Positions 17,399 through 26,593 of a stretch of 64,000 nucleotides of DNA are shown piece by piece. Source of the stretch: Opitutia bacterium (GTDB lineage Bacteria > Verrucomicrobiota > Verrucomicrobiia > Opitutales > Opitutaceae). The notes beneath the pieces were generated by a model. It had not been told where the DNA came from and did not search any database. It was given only the letters and a program-made list of their open reading frames with translations. The translations under genes were made by a program, and so were the position numbers. Each line of letters opens with the position of its first letter. Within the stretch, counting starts at the first letter, position 1. The stretch lies in contig CANJIU010000014.1 of the NCBI GenBank assembly GCA_947474365.1, positions 59,868 through 123,867 on the forward strand. The letters run 5' to 3'.

Positions 17399-20300
17399 TC
17401 AGAACTGATAGGTCGACGACAGGCGGAAGCTGCGCGGGGTCGTATAGCTGAAGAAGCGCGGGTAACTTACACGCGCGGGCGACGCGAGATCACCGTTGGC
17501 CGCACGCAATCCCGCGGTGTTATAGAGCGGCAAATCGTAATTGAAGAGGTTGGTGATCGAGAGGTTGAAGTCGACGCGATGCCGCCCGAAGAACTTCACG
17601 GGGTAACCCACCGTGGCCGTTCCCAGAAAATAGGCCTTTTGCCAGACCACCGTGTAGGCGTCGACTTTCGGATCATCGATCGCGACCCGTGAATTGTTCG
17701 GATCGACCATCGTGTCGGCTCCGCGGTAACCGATGACCTGCGGTCCGCGGAACTGCATGCCGTAACCCAGCCGGAGGCCGCGCAGCTTTCCTTCGCTGAG
17801 ACGATAATCTGAATAGATGTTGGCGGTATACTTGGTGAGCCGGTTCAACAATTGCGTTCCGCTGACCCAATTGGCCCGGCTGGCCTGGAGGCTGTTCCAC
17901 GCATTGAGGGCGGCGGTGGCCTCGGAAAACGAATTGGGCCGGGTCGGATCAGCACGGGCAGCGTTGTCCGCCCCGACGATGATGCCCGCGTCGTTGAGGA
18001 TCTTCTTCATCACCGCCTCGTGGTCATCCACCCAGGCCCGGGTCTGCCGGTAGGAGTCAGTCTGGGCCGCATCGGCCAAACCACAATTCAGGGTGAGTCG
18101 CCAGTTGGGGGTAAGATTGGCGACCGCCTCGAGTTCGTATCCCTTGCTCTTGCGATCAAGCGTGTCGTTCCAGCCGATCGGCACATCGCCGAGCCCCTGC
18201 CGGTTGCGTCCCTCGGAACTCGTGTCACCGATGACATTCGTATTGATGATCGTCTGCAGGTTGCTGAAGCCGGACGGCTGCGAAATTGAGGCGTCCTTCT
18301 CCTTCGACTCGTAGCGACTGACCGTGACGTAAAGCTTCGGGCCGAGGGAAAAACGCACGCCGTAATCCTTTCCCTCGGAAACGGACGGAGGCGGGGTGCC
18401 ATAGTCAATCGTCGTCTTCGTAAAATCAGTCGGGTTGAACGTCTGGGCGAAATTGGCCCACAACGAGACACCGCGCCCGACATTGAAAATTCCTCCGATG
18501 GATTTCGTGGGTTTCTTCGTGCTGGTCGGAGGCGGGTTGAAGTCGTCCTGGAACCGGTCATTCGCGTACTGCGGCAACGCGACACCAGTCGTTGCATCGC
18601 GGGGACGCGTCGCCGGCGCGAGTTGCGAAGGACCGGTGGCGCGGCCCGCGGCATCCTTCGGCACATAGGCGAGCTTGAAATAATCTGCCGGAGCGTCGGG
18701 GCGGTAGATAAAGTGTTCGCGCGTGAGGACCCCGTAGTTGGCCGGATGATCCATCGGCCGGAGAAAGAGTTTCTGACTGCGATCCACCTGGTCAGAGCGA
18801 AACGCCCCGAGGAGAATGAAGCGACGCTTCCAGAAGGCGATGTTTGCCGACGCCTGAAAATACTTAGTCTTCGCATTGCTCAACGTCGTGGCGTCATTGC
18901 GGTCCGAGCCCAGCACCCAGAGGGGATTGTACAACTTGGATGTGCCCGCGATCGGATCAACGAGCGTGACCTCCTTCATTTCCCGGAGCTCACGCTCCGT
19001 CTGGTTCCAATAGTAGCGGTAGCGCAGCGTCTGGGTGCGCGCGCTGCCGGAAAGTCCCCACGCCCGGGGATCGGCGTCGAACGGAATCATATAATACTCC
19101 CGCGACTTGAAGATGTCCTGCTGCTCCACCGCGCCAATGACGTTGGCTCGGAAGTCCGCCCAGCGGGAGTCCTTCGCGTAGGCTGTGGCAAAGCGAAGCG
19201 ACTTGTTGGTGGTCTCAAGCTTCTGCCGCTCGGGCCGGGTAAACTCGTTGTAGGGCTGAAGGAAGTTCGGATTCGCCGCGCCATCGGGCAGGAGCCGGTT
19301 GATGTCGATGAACGTGTTTTGATATCCCTGATTCGTGTAGTAGTCGATCAATCCATAGCTGAACAGGCGGTTCGCGCTGCCGGAGATCTGAACGTTGAAC
19401 GATTCCGCGACGCGCTGATCCAAAAACAGCGTGACATCCCGGAAGCGGTTGATCGCCGTCGGATTCGGCCCGGTGTTGGTGAACGAACGGCGCGGGATGC
19501 GAAAGGCCGAGCCCTGAATCGCGGCATCATAGATACCCGGCGTGATCATCGGCGTGTCGATGATCGGTCCGGCGTTGAAACCGAGATTCGAACCGCTCGC
19601 GGCGGTCACTCCGTTGATCGGCCGCTGCGCACCGAAAAACGTCGTTTGCATCATGCCGGTGTAACTCAGCGCCGTTTCGAAGCCCCGACCCGAGGCGGGC
19701 GAGACAATCCATGAATTGGTGCCGATGCGCGACGCGCCGAACGCCGACTGGCTCGGCAACGTCGAGGGCTGGATGCCGGCATAGACCGTCTTCCCATCCC
19801 AGCCGGTGAACGAATCGACCAGCGCGTTCATGCCGGCGGAGACCTTCTGTTCATAATAGTCCCCGATGATCGATAGGTGCGTTCGGCGGGAAAGATCGAA
19901 CGTGATCGACGGCGACATGCCCTTGCGCTGCGTGCGTTCCCAGTCGCGCCAGGTGTGTGTGTCCTGCCAGGTGGTGACGACCCGGGCGGCGACCATTTTC
20001 TTCAACGAATAGTTCGCATCGAACGTCGCACGAAAGGAGTCCCACGAACCGTACTCCGCCCGCAGTTCGCTGGCGTTGCGACCGACGCGTGCGCTCTTCA
20101 CCACCGCGTTGGAAGTGCCACTAATCGTACCCGTGCCAAATAGAATCGAGTTCGGCCCGCGTGCGTAGTCCATGCGTTCGAGGTTGTAGGTGGACGGATT
20201 CGATCCGCCGGTGAAGAAGTTCCGGTTGACCGCGTTGGAGCCGACCCCGCGGATCGTGCTGCTGCCCGTCCCGCCGAAGAGTAGACCGCCGCCGTCATCC

Positions 20301-20629
20301 GGCGTAGTTGTCGCGCTGACCGTCCAATTGAGCGCCTCGTTGAGATCGCTGATGTTGAGTGAATCAAGAAATTCCCGCGTCTGCACTGAGTAGGCGACCG
20401 GCGTGTCGACGAGATCAGTGGCGAGGCGACCGCCGGCGAGCGAACTGGCGGCCACGAAGCCGACATCCTTCGAGGTGTTCACCTCAAACGGCGACAGCAC
20501 CACAGTCTGCTCGGAGGCGAGTTCGGGCGACGTGGCGGTCGGTTTGATCGATTGCGCCAGCAGCACTGACGATCCGAGGGAGAAGAAAGATACGGCAATT
20601 TTGCCGGTCCGGAAAAATTTCAAGGTCAT
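17399..20629 (-). CDS. Large TonB-dependent receptor, third gene of the GH3 glycan locus
   Basis: A 1076-residue protein. I used the ATG at 20627-20629, which lies 16 bases after the GH3 stop and opens a signal peptide (MTLKFFRTGKIAVSFFSLGS...LLAQS). After VVLSPFEVNTSKDVGF comes a plug domain with a TPVAYSVQTREFLD segment and FGGTGSSTIRGVGSNAVN, then a very long barrel to a C-terminal Phe (STYQF). It is clearly paralogous to the receptor at 23148-26489: both share the order PFxVNTxKDxGF, LAGGRL, DTPVAYSV, EFLD. The two probably import related oligosaccharides generated outside, with the GH3 enzyme acting in the periplasm. No SusD-like partner gene is present. Confidence 0.93.
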   Translation of the reverse strand: MTLKFFRTGKIAVSFFSLGSSVLLAQSIKPTATSPELASEQTVVLSPFEVNTSKDVGFVAASSLAGGRLATDLVDTPVAYSVQTREFLDSLNISDLNEALNWTVSATTTPDDGGGLLFGGTGSSTIRGVGSNAVNRNFFTGGSNPSTYNLERMDYARGPNSILFGTGTISGTSNAVVKSARVGRNASELRAEYGSWDSFRATFDANYSLKKMVAARVVTTWQDTHTWRDWERTQRKGMSPSITFDLSRRTHLSIIGDYYEQKVSAGMNALVDSFTGWDGKTVYAGIQPSTLPSQSAFGASRIGTNSWIVSPASGRGFETALSYTGMMQTTFFGAQRPINGVTAASGSNLGFNAGPIIDTPMITPGIYDAAIQGSAFRIPRRSFTNTGPNPTAINRFRDVTLFLDQRVAESFNVQISGSANRLFSYGLIDYYTNQGYQNTFIDINRLLPDGAANPNFLQPYNEFTRPERQKLETTNKSLRFATAYAKDSRWADFRANVIGAVEQQDIFKSREYYMIPFDADPRAWGLSGSARTQTLRYRYYWNQTERELREMKEVTLVDPIAGTSKLYNPLWVLGSDRNDATTLSNAKTKYFQASANIAFWKRRFILLGAFRSDQVDRSQKLFLRPMDHPANYGVLTREHFIYRPDAPADYFKLAYVPKDAAGRATGPSQLAPATRPRDATTGVALPQYANDRFQDDFNPPPTSTKKPTKSIGGIFNVGRGVSLWANFAQTFNPTDFTKTTIDYGTPPPSVSEGKDYGVRFSLGPKLYVTVSRYESKEKDASISQPSGFSNLQTIINTNVIGDTSSEGRNRQGLGDVPIGWNDTLDRKSKGYELEAVANLTPNWRLTLNCGLADAAQTDSYRQTRAWVDDHEAVMKKILNDAGIIVGADNAARADPTRPNSFSEATAALNAWNSLQASRANWVSGTQLLNRLTKYTANIYSDYRLSEGKLRGLRLGYGMQFRGPQVIGYRGADTMVDPNNSRVAIDDPKVDAYTVVWQKAYFLGTATVGYPVKFFGRHRVDFNLSITNLFNYDLPLYNTAGLRAANGDLASPARVSYPRFFSYTTPRSFRLSSTYQF

Positions 20630-20645
20630 GGCTTTTGGAAAAGGA

Positions 20646-23045
20646 TCACGGCGTGCGAACACTGAACTTTCCGTGGAGCCGGAGGTCGGCACTGGAGGAG
20701 CCGACATGGATGAGAAATTCCCCTGGCTCCACGACACGTTTTCCCTCGCGATTGATGAGCGCGAGTTCGCGGGCAGGGAACGTGAAGGTCACCGTCCTGC
20801 TCTCGCCCGCCGCCAGCGAGACACGTTCAAAGCCGACGAGATTGAGTTCGTAGGTCGTCACACTGCTGACGGATTGCCGGAAATAAAGCTGCGGCACCTC
20901 GTCACCGGCGCGGGTGCCGGAGTTGGTCACTTTGCACGTAACAGTGACCGCACCGTCTGGGGCGATCGCGGGCGTCACGGTGAGTTCGCTGTAGGCGAAT
21001 TGTGCGTAGCTCAGGCCGAAGCCGAAGGGGTAGAGCGCACCCTCGATGGAGGCCTGGCCAAATCCGTTCGGATCATCCTTCTTGCCCTGTCCCGCGTGAC
21101 TGCCCGGTTTGAAGGGGAAATTAAGCGGCAATTGTCCAACTGACCGTGGAAAGGTCACGGGAAGTTTTCCGCCCGGACTGAAGTCGCCGAAAAGCGCCCC
21201 CGCGATCGCGGTTCCACCGGCCTCGCCCGGAAACCACGCGGAGAGAATGGCCGGAACATGACGCTGTAGGTAATTGATCGTGGCGGGCCGTCCGGTGAGC
21301 AGGACGGCGATAACCGGGCGGCCCGTTGCGACCAGCGCACGCACGAGGTCGTTTTGATGGCCGGGAAGATCGAGGCTCGTGCGGCTCTTCGACTCACCGA
21401 TCGTGGCGTTGTTGTCCCCGAGAAAAACCACCACGGCCTCGGCGGATTTCGCCTTCGCCACCGCCTCGGCGATCAGCGCGGCTTCTGCAGCGTCGGGGGA
21501 TTCGGGAAACAATTCCGATTCGGGCCAGCGGGAGTCGGTGACTTTGCAGCCCTCGGCGAAAAGCACTTCGGTCCCGGTCGCTGCGAGCCGCGCCTGCATG
21601 CCCTCGAATGCCGAGATCACCTCGCCGCCGTTGGAGCCGTAGCGGTCGAACGACGTCTCGGTCAACTTCGCGGTCGGCCCGCACACGAGCAAACGCCTGA
21701 GCGACGCCGACAGCGGCAGCGTGTTTTTTTCGTTCTTCAGGAGGACCAGCGATTTTCGCGCGGCCTCAAGCGCCAGCGCCTGGCTCGCCGGCGCGCGGAG
21801 CACCGATTGCGCTTTCGCAGGCTCGGCGACATAGGGGTGGTCAAAAATTCCCGCGGTGAATTTCACCCGCAGGACATCACGCACCCGTTCGTCGACCACG
21901 GACAGCGCGAGCCGGCCGGCGGCAATTTCGGTCCGCAGACCCTTGATGAACACGTCCGGCAGGGTGAAGTGCGTGCGGACGTTGCCTCCCTCACGGATGA
22001 ACATCGCGGCCGCCTCGGGATAGGTCGCGACCACCTTGTGTTTCGTCTGCAGAAATTCCACCGCTTCGCTGTCGGAGACGACGTAACCCCTGAAACCCCA
22101 TTGCGTGCGCAGGCGGTCGATCAGGAATTCGTGGCTGCCGGAAATCGGCACACCGTCGTAATCGTTGTAGGAACTCATGAGGCCGCGGATTCCGACCTCC
22201 TTGACGATGCGCTCCCAAGGCCGGAGATGAAGCATCTCCATTTCGCGCGGGGCGATGTGCGGATCGGTGCGCGCGGCGCCGTCGCGACCGCCCTTGGGCT
22301 CGGAATAGACGGCGAAGTGCTTGGGCGACGACGTGACGCCGCCGTCCTGCAGTGCTCGGGCCATGCGGATGCAAAGTTCGGCCACGTGATAGGCATCCTC
22401 GCCATAGGTCTCGACGACCCGGCCCCAGCGCGGGTCGCGAGCGAGATCGAGGAGCGGTGCATAGACACTGGTGTAGCCGATCGCGCGGGCCTCAGCGGCA
22501 ATCACCGCGCCAATTCGCGTCGTCAGATCGCGATCCCAGGTGGCGCCGAGCGCGATGTTGGCGGGGAAATTGGTGGAGCGAACGTAGTTCAGGCCACGCA
22601 CGCCCTCGTTGGTGAAATCGACCGGAATGCCGAGACGCGTCTGCTCGATGAACCAACGCTGAATGGTGTTGAGCGCGTTGACGGTGGCGGCGGGAGTTTC
22701 ATTGTAAGGCGACTTGGCGAATTTCCCGATGCCGTTGTGCATCTCGTCGATGTTGGCGATGCCATCGTGCCAAATGGCGGTCTTCCATTCGGGAGTGGGA
22801 AGCGGATCCTTGAGGACACGTCCGTAGCCGTAGAGCGTGGCGAGTTGGCAGGTTTTTTCCGCGACGTTCATCTGCGCCAGCAGGTCGTCGACCCGACGCT
22901 CGACCGGCTGCGTCGCATCCTCATAGACGTCCTTGCGACCATTCTTGTTGAGATCGGTCCACGCGGCGGGCTCGGCGGCGCGGGAGAAAGTGACCAGAGC
23001 AAGGACGAACCAGAAGAGCCCCAGAGGGCGAAGGGAAGATTTCAC
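20646..23045 (-). CDS. Glycoside hydrolase family 3 beta-glycosidase, periplasmic
   Basis: About 799 residues. I prefer the GTG at 23043-23045, which begins a clean signal peptide (MKSSLRPLGLFWFVLALVTF); a TTG at 23129 would put 28 implausible residues in front. Directly after cleavage is an EF-hand-like loop, DLNKNGRKDVYED (residues 31-43). The GH3 N-terminal barrel shows YAPLLDLARDPRWGRVVETYGEDAY, the KHF motif (242-244) and the nucleophile block RGYVVSDSEAVEF with Asp325. An alpha/beta sandwich domain (VVVFLGDNNATIGESKSRTS) and a C-terminal fibronectin-like domain follow. Activity is likely a beta-glucosidase or beta-xylosidase; specificity is not readable. It is sandwiched between two paralogous TonB receptors on one strand. 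Confidence 0.93.
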   Translation of the reverse strand: MKSSLRPLGLFWFVLALVTFSRAAEPAAWTDLNKNGRKDVYEDATQPVERRVDDLLAQMNVAEKTCQLATLYGYGRVLKDPLPTPEWKTAIWHDGIANIDEMHNGIGKFAKSPYNETPAATVNALNTIQRWFIEQTRLGIPVDFTNEGVRGLNYVRSTNFPANIALGATWDRDLTTRIGAVIAAEARAIGYTSVYAPLLDLARDPRWGRVVETYGEDAYHVAELCIRMARALQDGGVTSSPKHFAVYSEPKGGRDGAARTDPHIAPREMEMLHLRPWERIVKEVGIRGLMSSYNDYDGVPISGSHEFLIDRLRTQWGFRGYVVSDSEAVEFLQTKHKVVATYPEAAAMFIREGGNVRTHFTLPDVFIKGLRTEIAAGRLALSVVDERVRDVLRVKFTAGIFDHPYVAEPAKAQSVLRAPASQALALEAARKSLVLLKNEKNTLPLSASLRRLLVCGPTAKLTETSFDRYGSNGGEVISAFEGMQARLAATGTEVLFAEGCKVTDSRWPESELFPESPDAAEAALIAEAVAKAKSAEAVVVFLGDNNATIGESKSRTSLDLPGHQNDLVRALVATGRPVIAVLLTGRPATINYLQRHVPAILSAWFPGEAGGTAIAGALFGDFSPGGKLPVTFPRSVGQLPLNFPFKPGSHAGQGKKDDPNGFGQASIEGALYPFGFGLSYAQFAYSELTVTPAIAPDGAVTVTCKVTNSGTRAGDEVPQLYFRQSVSSVTTYELNLVGFERVSLAAGESRTVTFTFPARELALINREGKRVVEPGEFLIHVGSSSADLRLHGKFSVRTP

Positions 23046-23147
23046 AGCAGGACGACGGAGTACGGAGCGAGGCAAAAAAACGAGACGTGGGAGCAAACTC
23101 GCTCCGCACGTCTCTCTCAATGGAAACAACCGTTGCGTGCCGGGTAA

Positions 23148-26100
23148 TTAGAAATCGAGCCGGGCCGTGAGCGTCCAGTTGATGGGAGTGCGATACGAGA
23201 AGCCCGCAGGCACCGTATAGACGGCGGGGGAAGTCACGTCGGCATTCCGCGGCCGCAAAATCGTGTTGGTCGTCTGACCGCCGGGAAGATTCACGAAGTA
23301 GATCGGCGTGTTGTTGTCGGTCAGGTTTTGGATGTTGAGATTGAGTCCGAGCGTCCGGCGGTTCGGCAACTTCCACGTGTAGCCGAGGCGGCCGTCGGCC
23401 GTGGTGTAGGCCCGGGAATACACCGGGGTGTAAGCATCGACCGATGGGTCGTCAATCGCGGCGGCCGGATTGGCCGGATTCACGATTGTGTCGGCCCCAC
23501 GGTAACCGACGACCATCTTGCCGCGATAATGCAGTCCGAATCCGACGGAGAGCCCCTTGAGACGACCGTCACGGAAGGTGTAGTCGGTGCCCAGATTCGA
23601 CGTGTAGTCGGTCGCGCCCGCAAGTTTTTGCGCGCCGGTGACGAGGTTGGGAATGACGCTCGTCTGGATCGTGTTCCACGCATTCACGGCGTTGTTGACG
23701 GCCCCGACATTGATTCGCGCCGGATCGTTCACGGCCGGATTGATTGTGGCGACGTTGGCGGAGCTGATGAGAACGCCGGCGTCAGCCAGGATCTGGCGGA
23801 CCACGGTGTCCTTCGCGGCGATGAATGCGCGGCTGTCCGGCGCGATGTCCTTCTGCGTGCCGCGCGTGTTCGCAACATTGAAGAGCAGGCGCCACGACGG
23901 GGTGAGGTTCGCGGTCACCTCGAGTTCGAGGCCCTTTGATTCCTGGGTCTGGGTGTCGCGCACGACGGCGGGGAGGAGCCCTTCGTTCCGCGCATTGCGA
24001 CCACCGGGGCTGAGATCACCAACGACGGGAGTGCTGAAGATCGTGTTATAGCTTCCAATCAGGCCGCCGGGTGAATTGACCGGGGAGAGATTCTGATTCG
24101 ACGTGAACCAGCCGAGGCTCATCGAGACGCGGCTTCCCATTGGAGTGAGGCGAACGCCGGCGTCAATGCCACGAGCAGCCGACGGCGGTAACAGGGAGCT
24201 ATCGAGACGCTGGACGAGCAGGTTGGGATTGAATGTCGTGGCGAGGTTGCCGTAGACGCCGAGCCAGCGGGTGACATTAACGGTCGAACCCACCGAGAAG
24301 GTGTTCGAGGCGACGCTGAGCGCGGGCGGGTTGTAGTCGTCGCGGAAGCGGTCGTTGGCGTACTGCGGCTGCGGCAGAATGCTGCTCGCGGCGACGGTGG
24401 CGGTCGCAGGAACGGTGAGCCGCGGGCGATTGTCGGCCGGCTGGGCCGGGCCGGTCGCGGCGCCGGTCGCGCTCTTCGGAACAAAAGTGAGCGTGGTCCA
24501 GTCCTTCGGCGCTGCCGGCTTGAACGTGATTGTGCTGCCGTTCCAACCCGTCGGATAGTCGCCCGGCAGGAGCGTGTTCTTCGTCTCCAGCGAGGTAATG
24601 TCGCGGCGCAGGGCACCGATAATCACGAGACGATTCTTGAAGAGACTGACATTGCCGGCCGCCATCACGTGTTTGAATTTCGTGATGTTGTCGGCGCTGT
24701 TGTCCTTGCGCGTGGCGTCGAGGACGTTCTGTGGAGTAACGGTGGTGGTTGTGCCGTCGGGATTGCGCAGCGCGAGCGGACCGAGGTCGGTGTTGTAGAA
24801 ATCACGTCCGCCCTGATTCAAATAGAGGCGGTACCAGAGGGCGGTGCTGGCCTGGGCCTGATCCCAATAACGGGCGTCGGGGCCGATGCTTTGAAGCGGC
24901 AACAGGTAGAGGTAGCTCCGCTTCGACTGGAGTTGGTAATTGGCGCCGCCACCGAGGGCGAACTGGAACTTGCCGATGGCAGTTTCCTTGATGTACGCGG
25001 CCGAGGCGCGCGCGCTGCTTAGCTCGTAGGAGCGAAGATTCTGGTAGCTCCAGAACTCACTGTAGGGCTGCTTGAAATTCGGATTCGGCGCGCTGTTGGG
25101 CAGCGTCTGGGTGATGTCGATGTAGACGGTGTTGGCCCCGCGGTTGATCGCGTTGTTGCCGTCGATCGTCACCTTATTGGTGTCACCGGCGATTTCGAAA
25201 AACAGCGACTCGCCGATGCGATGGTTGAGAGTAAGCGAGGCGTCGCGTGCGATTTGGGCCTGGGTCGGCTTCGGGCTTGTCCACAGATTCGTCGTCGACT
25301 GCTTTGGCACCCGGAAGCCCAGGGAACCCGCGAGGACCATGTCATAGCGACCAGCCGGGACTTCAAACCCATCGATCATCGGCTGGCCCGCGTAGCTCAC
25401 GCTCGCACTGGTGATTGCCTTTCCGCCAATCAAATTGCGGTTGGCCGCAGTACCGTTGCCAGCGGCGCCCTTCGTCCGGAGGACATTGGCAAAATTCAGG
25501 ACGGTGCCCGTGCCAAATCCCGTGGGGTCGTAAACCCAAAGCGGCGCGAAGAGCGGATTCGCGTTGTTGGTGCCGTAGGAGACACCGGCAGCCGCCTGCT
25601 GCGCCGCGGTCGGGGCATCGGCGGGCAAAATTGCACCCGCAAAGGTGGTCTTCCCGTCCCACGCGGAGACTTGGTCGGTAAGGAACGTCGGAAACGTCTT
25701 CTGTTGGGTCTCGGCGTATTCGCCCTCGGCGCGCAGCGTCGTGTTCTTCGTCAGATGATAGGTGCCGGAAAGAAAAACCGCCTTCTTGCGACGCCACTCA
25801 TTGTCACGGTAGGTGTCGCTACTCTCCCACATGCCGGCCACGCGCACCGCCACCTTCTCGTTGACCGGCCGGTTGACGTCGAGTGTTGCGCGGAACTTGT
25901 TCCACGATCCGAACTGAAACTGCGACTGACTGATCGACTTCGTCGTGAGTGCCTGCTTGGTCACGGAAACCGGCGTGCCGCCAAATTGTGCCGCGCCGAA
26001 GAGAATCGCGTTGGGCCCGCGCGCGAAATCGAAGCGATCGAGCGCGTAGCTGTCGGTGTTGTGGTTGAACGGAAAGAAATTCCGCATCGGATAGTTCGAC

Positions 26101-26489
26101 TCGCCCGGCGCCGCGCCCCGGATGGTGATGTTGATCGCGGGAGAAAAACCGAAGCCCTGGTCGACGTTGTTGCCAGGATTATAGGTCGTGTTTACCGACC
26201 ATTCCATCGCCTGGGTCAGATCGGTGATGTTGAACGCGTCGAGAAACTCCTTCGTCAGCACCGAATACGCGACCGGCGTGTCCTTCAGCTCGGTGTTGAG
26301 CCGCCCGCCCGCCAGCGCACTCGTCGCCACGAAGCCGTCGTCCTTGTCGGTGTTGACCGTGAACGGCGAAAGCACGACGGGCGCGGTGGCATTGGCGCCG
26401 GGCGCCATTTGCGCCGCGACAGGACGGACAAGAACCAGGGCGGCAATCGCGCCGAGGCGGAGAAGCGGAACAAGACGGGGGGTGCGCAT
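23148..26489 (-). CDS. Large TonB-dependent receptor, first gene of the GH3 glycan locus
   Basis: A 1113-residue protein from the ATG at 26487-26489, with a signal peptide (MRTPRLVPLLRLGAIAALVL...VAAQ) and the segment VVLSPFTVNTDKDDGF. The plug contains DTPVAYSVLTKEFLDAFNIT and RGPNAILFGAAQFGGTPVSV, followed by a barrel ending in Phe (LTARLDF). It is the first gene after the divergent LacI regulator, so it should carry the operon promoter; an operator-like inverted repeat lies 83 bases upstream. Its paralogue two genes downstream shares the same plug features. The pair plus GH3 suggests a polysaccharide-utilisation locus lacking SusD, the usual form in this phylum. Confidence 0.94.
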   Translation of the reverse strand: MRTPRLVPLLRLGAIAALVLVRPVAAQMAPGANATAPVVLSPFTVNTDKDDGFVATSALAGGRLNTELKDTPVAYSVLTKEFLDAFNITDLTQAMEWSVNTTYNPGNNVDQGFGFSPAINITIRGAAPGESNYPMRNFFPFNHNTDSYALDRFDFARGPNAILFGAAQFGGTPVSVTKQALTTKSISQSQFQFGSWNKFRATLDVNRPVNEKVAVRVAGMWESSDTYRDNEWRRKKAVFLSGTYHLTKNTTLRAEGEYAETQQKTFPTFLTDQVSAWDGKTTFAGAILPADAPTAAQQAAAGVSYGTNNANPLFAPLWVYDPTGFGTGTVLNFANVLRTKGAAGNGTAANRNLIGGKAITSASVSYAGQPMIDGFEVPAGRYDMVLAGSLGFRVPKQSTTNLWTSPKPTQAQIARDASLTLNHRIGESLFFEIAGDTNKVTIDGNNAINRGANTVYIDITQTLPNSAPNPNFKQPYSEFWSYQNLRSYELSSARASAAYIKETAIGKFQFALGGGANYQLQSKRSYLYLLPLQSIGPDARYWDQAQASTALWYRLYLNQGGRDFYNTDLGPLALRNPDGTTTTVTPQNVLDATRKDNSADNITKFKHVMAAGNVSLFKNRLVIIGALRRDITSLETKNTLLPGDYPTGWNGSTITFKPAAPKDWTTLTFVPKSATGAATGPAQPADNRPRLTVPATATVAASSILPQPQYANDRFRDDYNPPALSVASNTFSVGSTVNVTRWLGVYGNLATTFNPNLLVQRLDSSLLPPSAARGIDAGVRLTPMGSRVSMSLGWFTSNQNLSPVNSPGGLIGSYNTIFSTPVVGDLSPGGRNARNEGLLPAVVRDTQTQESKGLELEVTANLTPSWRLLFNVANTRGTQKDIAPDSRAFIAAKDTVVRQILADAGVLISSANVATINPAVNDPARINVGAVNNAVNAWNTIQTSVIPNLVTGAQKLAGATDYTSNLGTDYTFRDGRLKGLSVGFGLHYRGKMVVGYRGADTIVNPANPAAAIDDPSVDAYTPVYSRAYTTADGRLGYTWKLPNRRTLGLNLNIQNLTDNNTPIYFVNLPGGQTTNTILRPRNADVTSPAVYTVPAGFSYRTPINWTLTARLDF

Positions 26490-26571
26490 GGGAATTCAGG
26501 GTTTGCGGGAACGAGTTCGACCGACGGACCGGCACCCAAAGGGAAACGAAAAACGATTTCGACATGTTTGA

Positions 26572-26588
26572 TGCGTTAACCTAACGCA
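26572..26588. promoter_or_regulatory. Inverted-repeat operator candidate for the LacI regulator
   Basis: TGCGTTA and TAACGCA form a perfect 7-bp inverted repeat with a 3-base spacer, five bases before the LacI start codon and 83 bases before the divergent TonB receptor. The position and pseudo-palindromic form suit a LacI-type operator controlling its own gene and the operon. A weaker CGAAA/TTTCG pair lies at 26547-26561. Confidence 0.55.
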
Positions 26589-26593
26589 GCAGG

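Noticed and set aside
21354..23147. 597-codon open frame on the plus strand opposite the GH3 gene
   Set aside because: The GH3 catalytic and domain motifs on the minus strand are unambiguous, and the plus frame has a low-complexity sequence.
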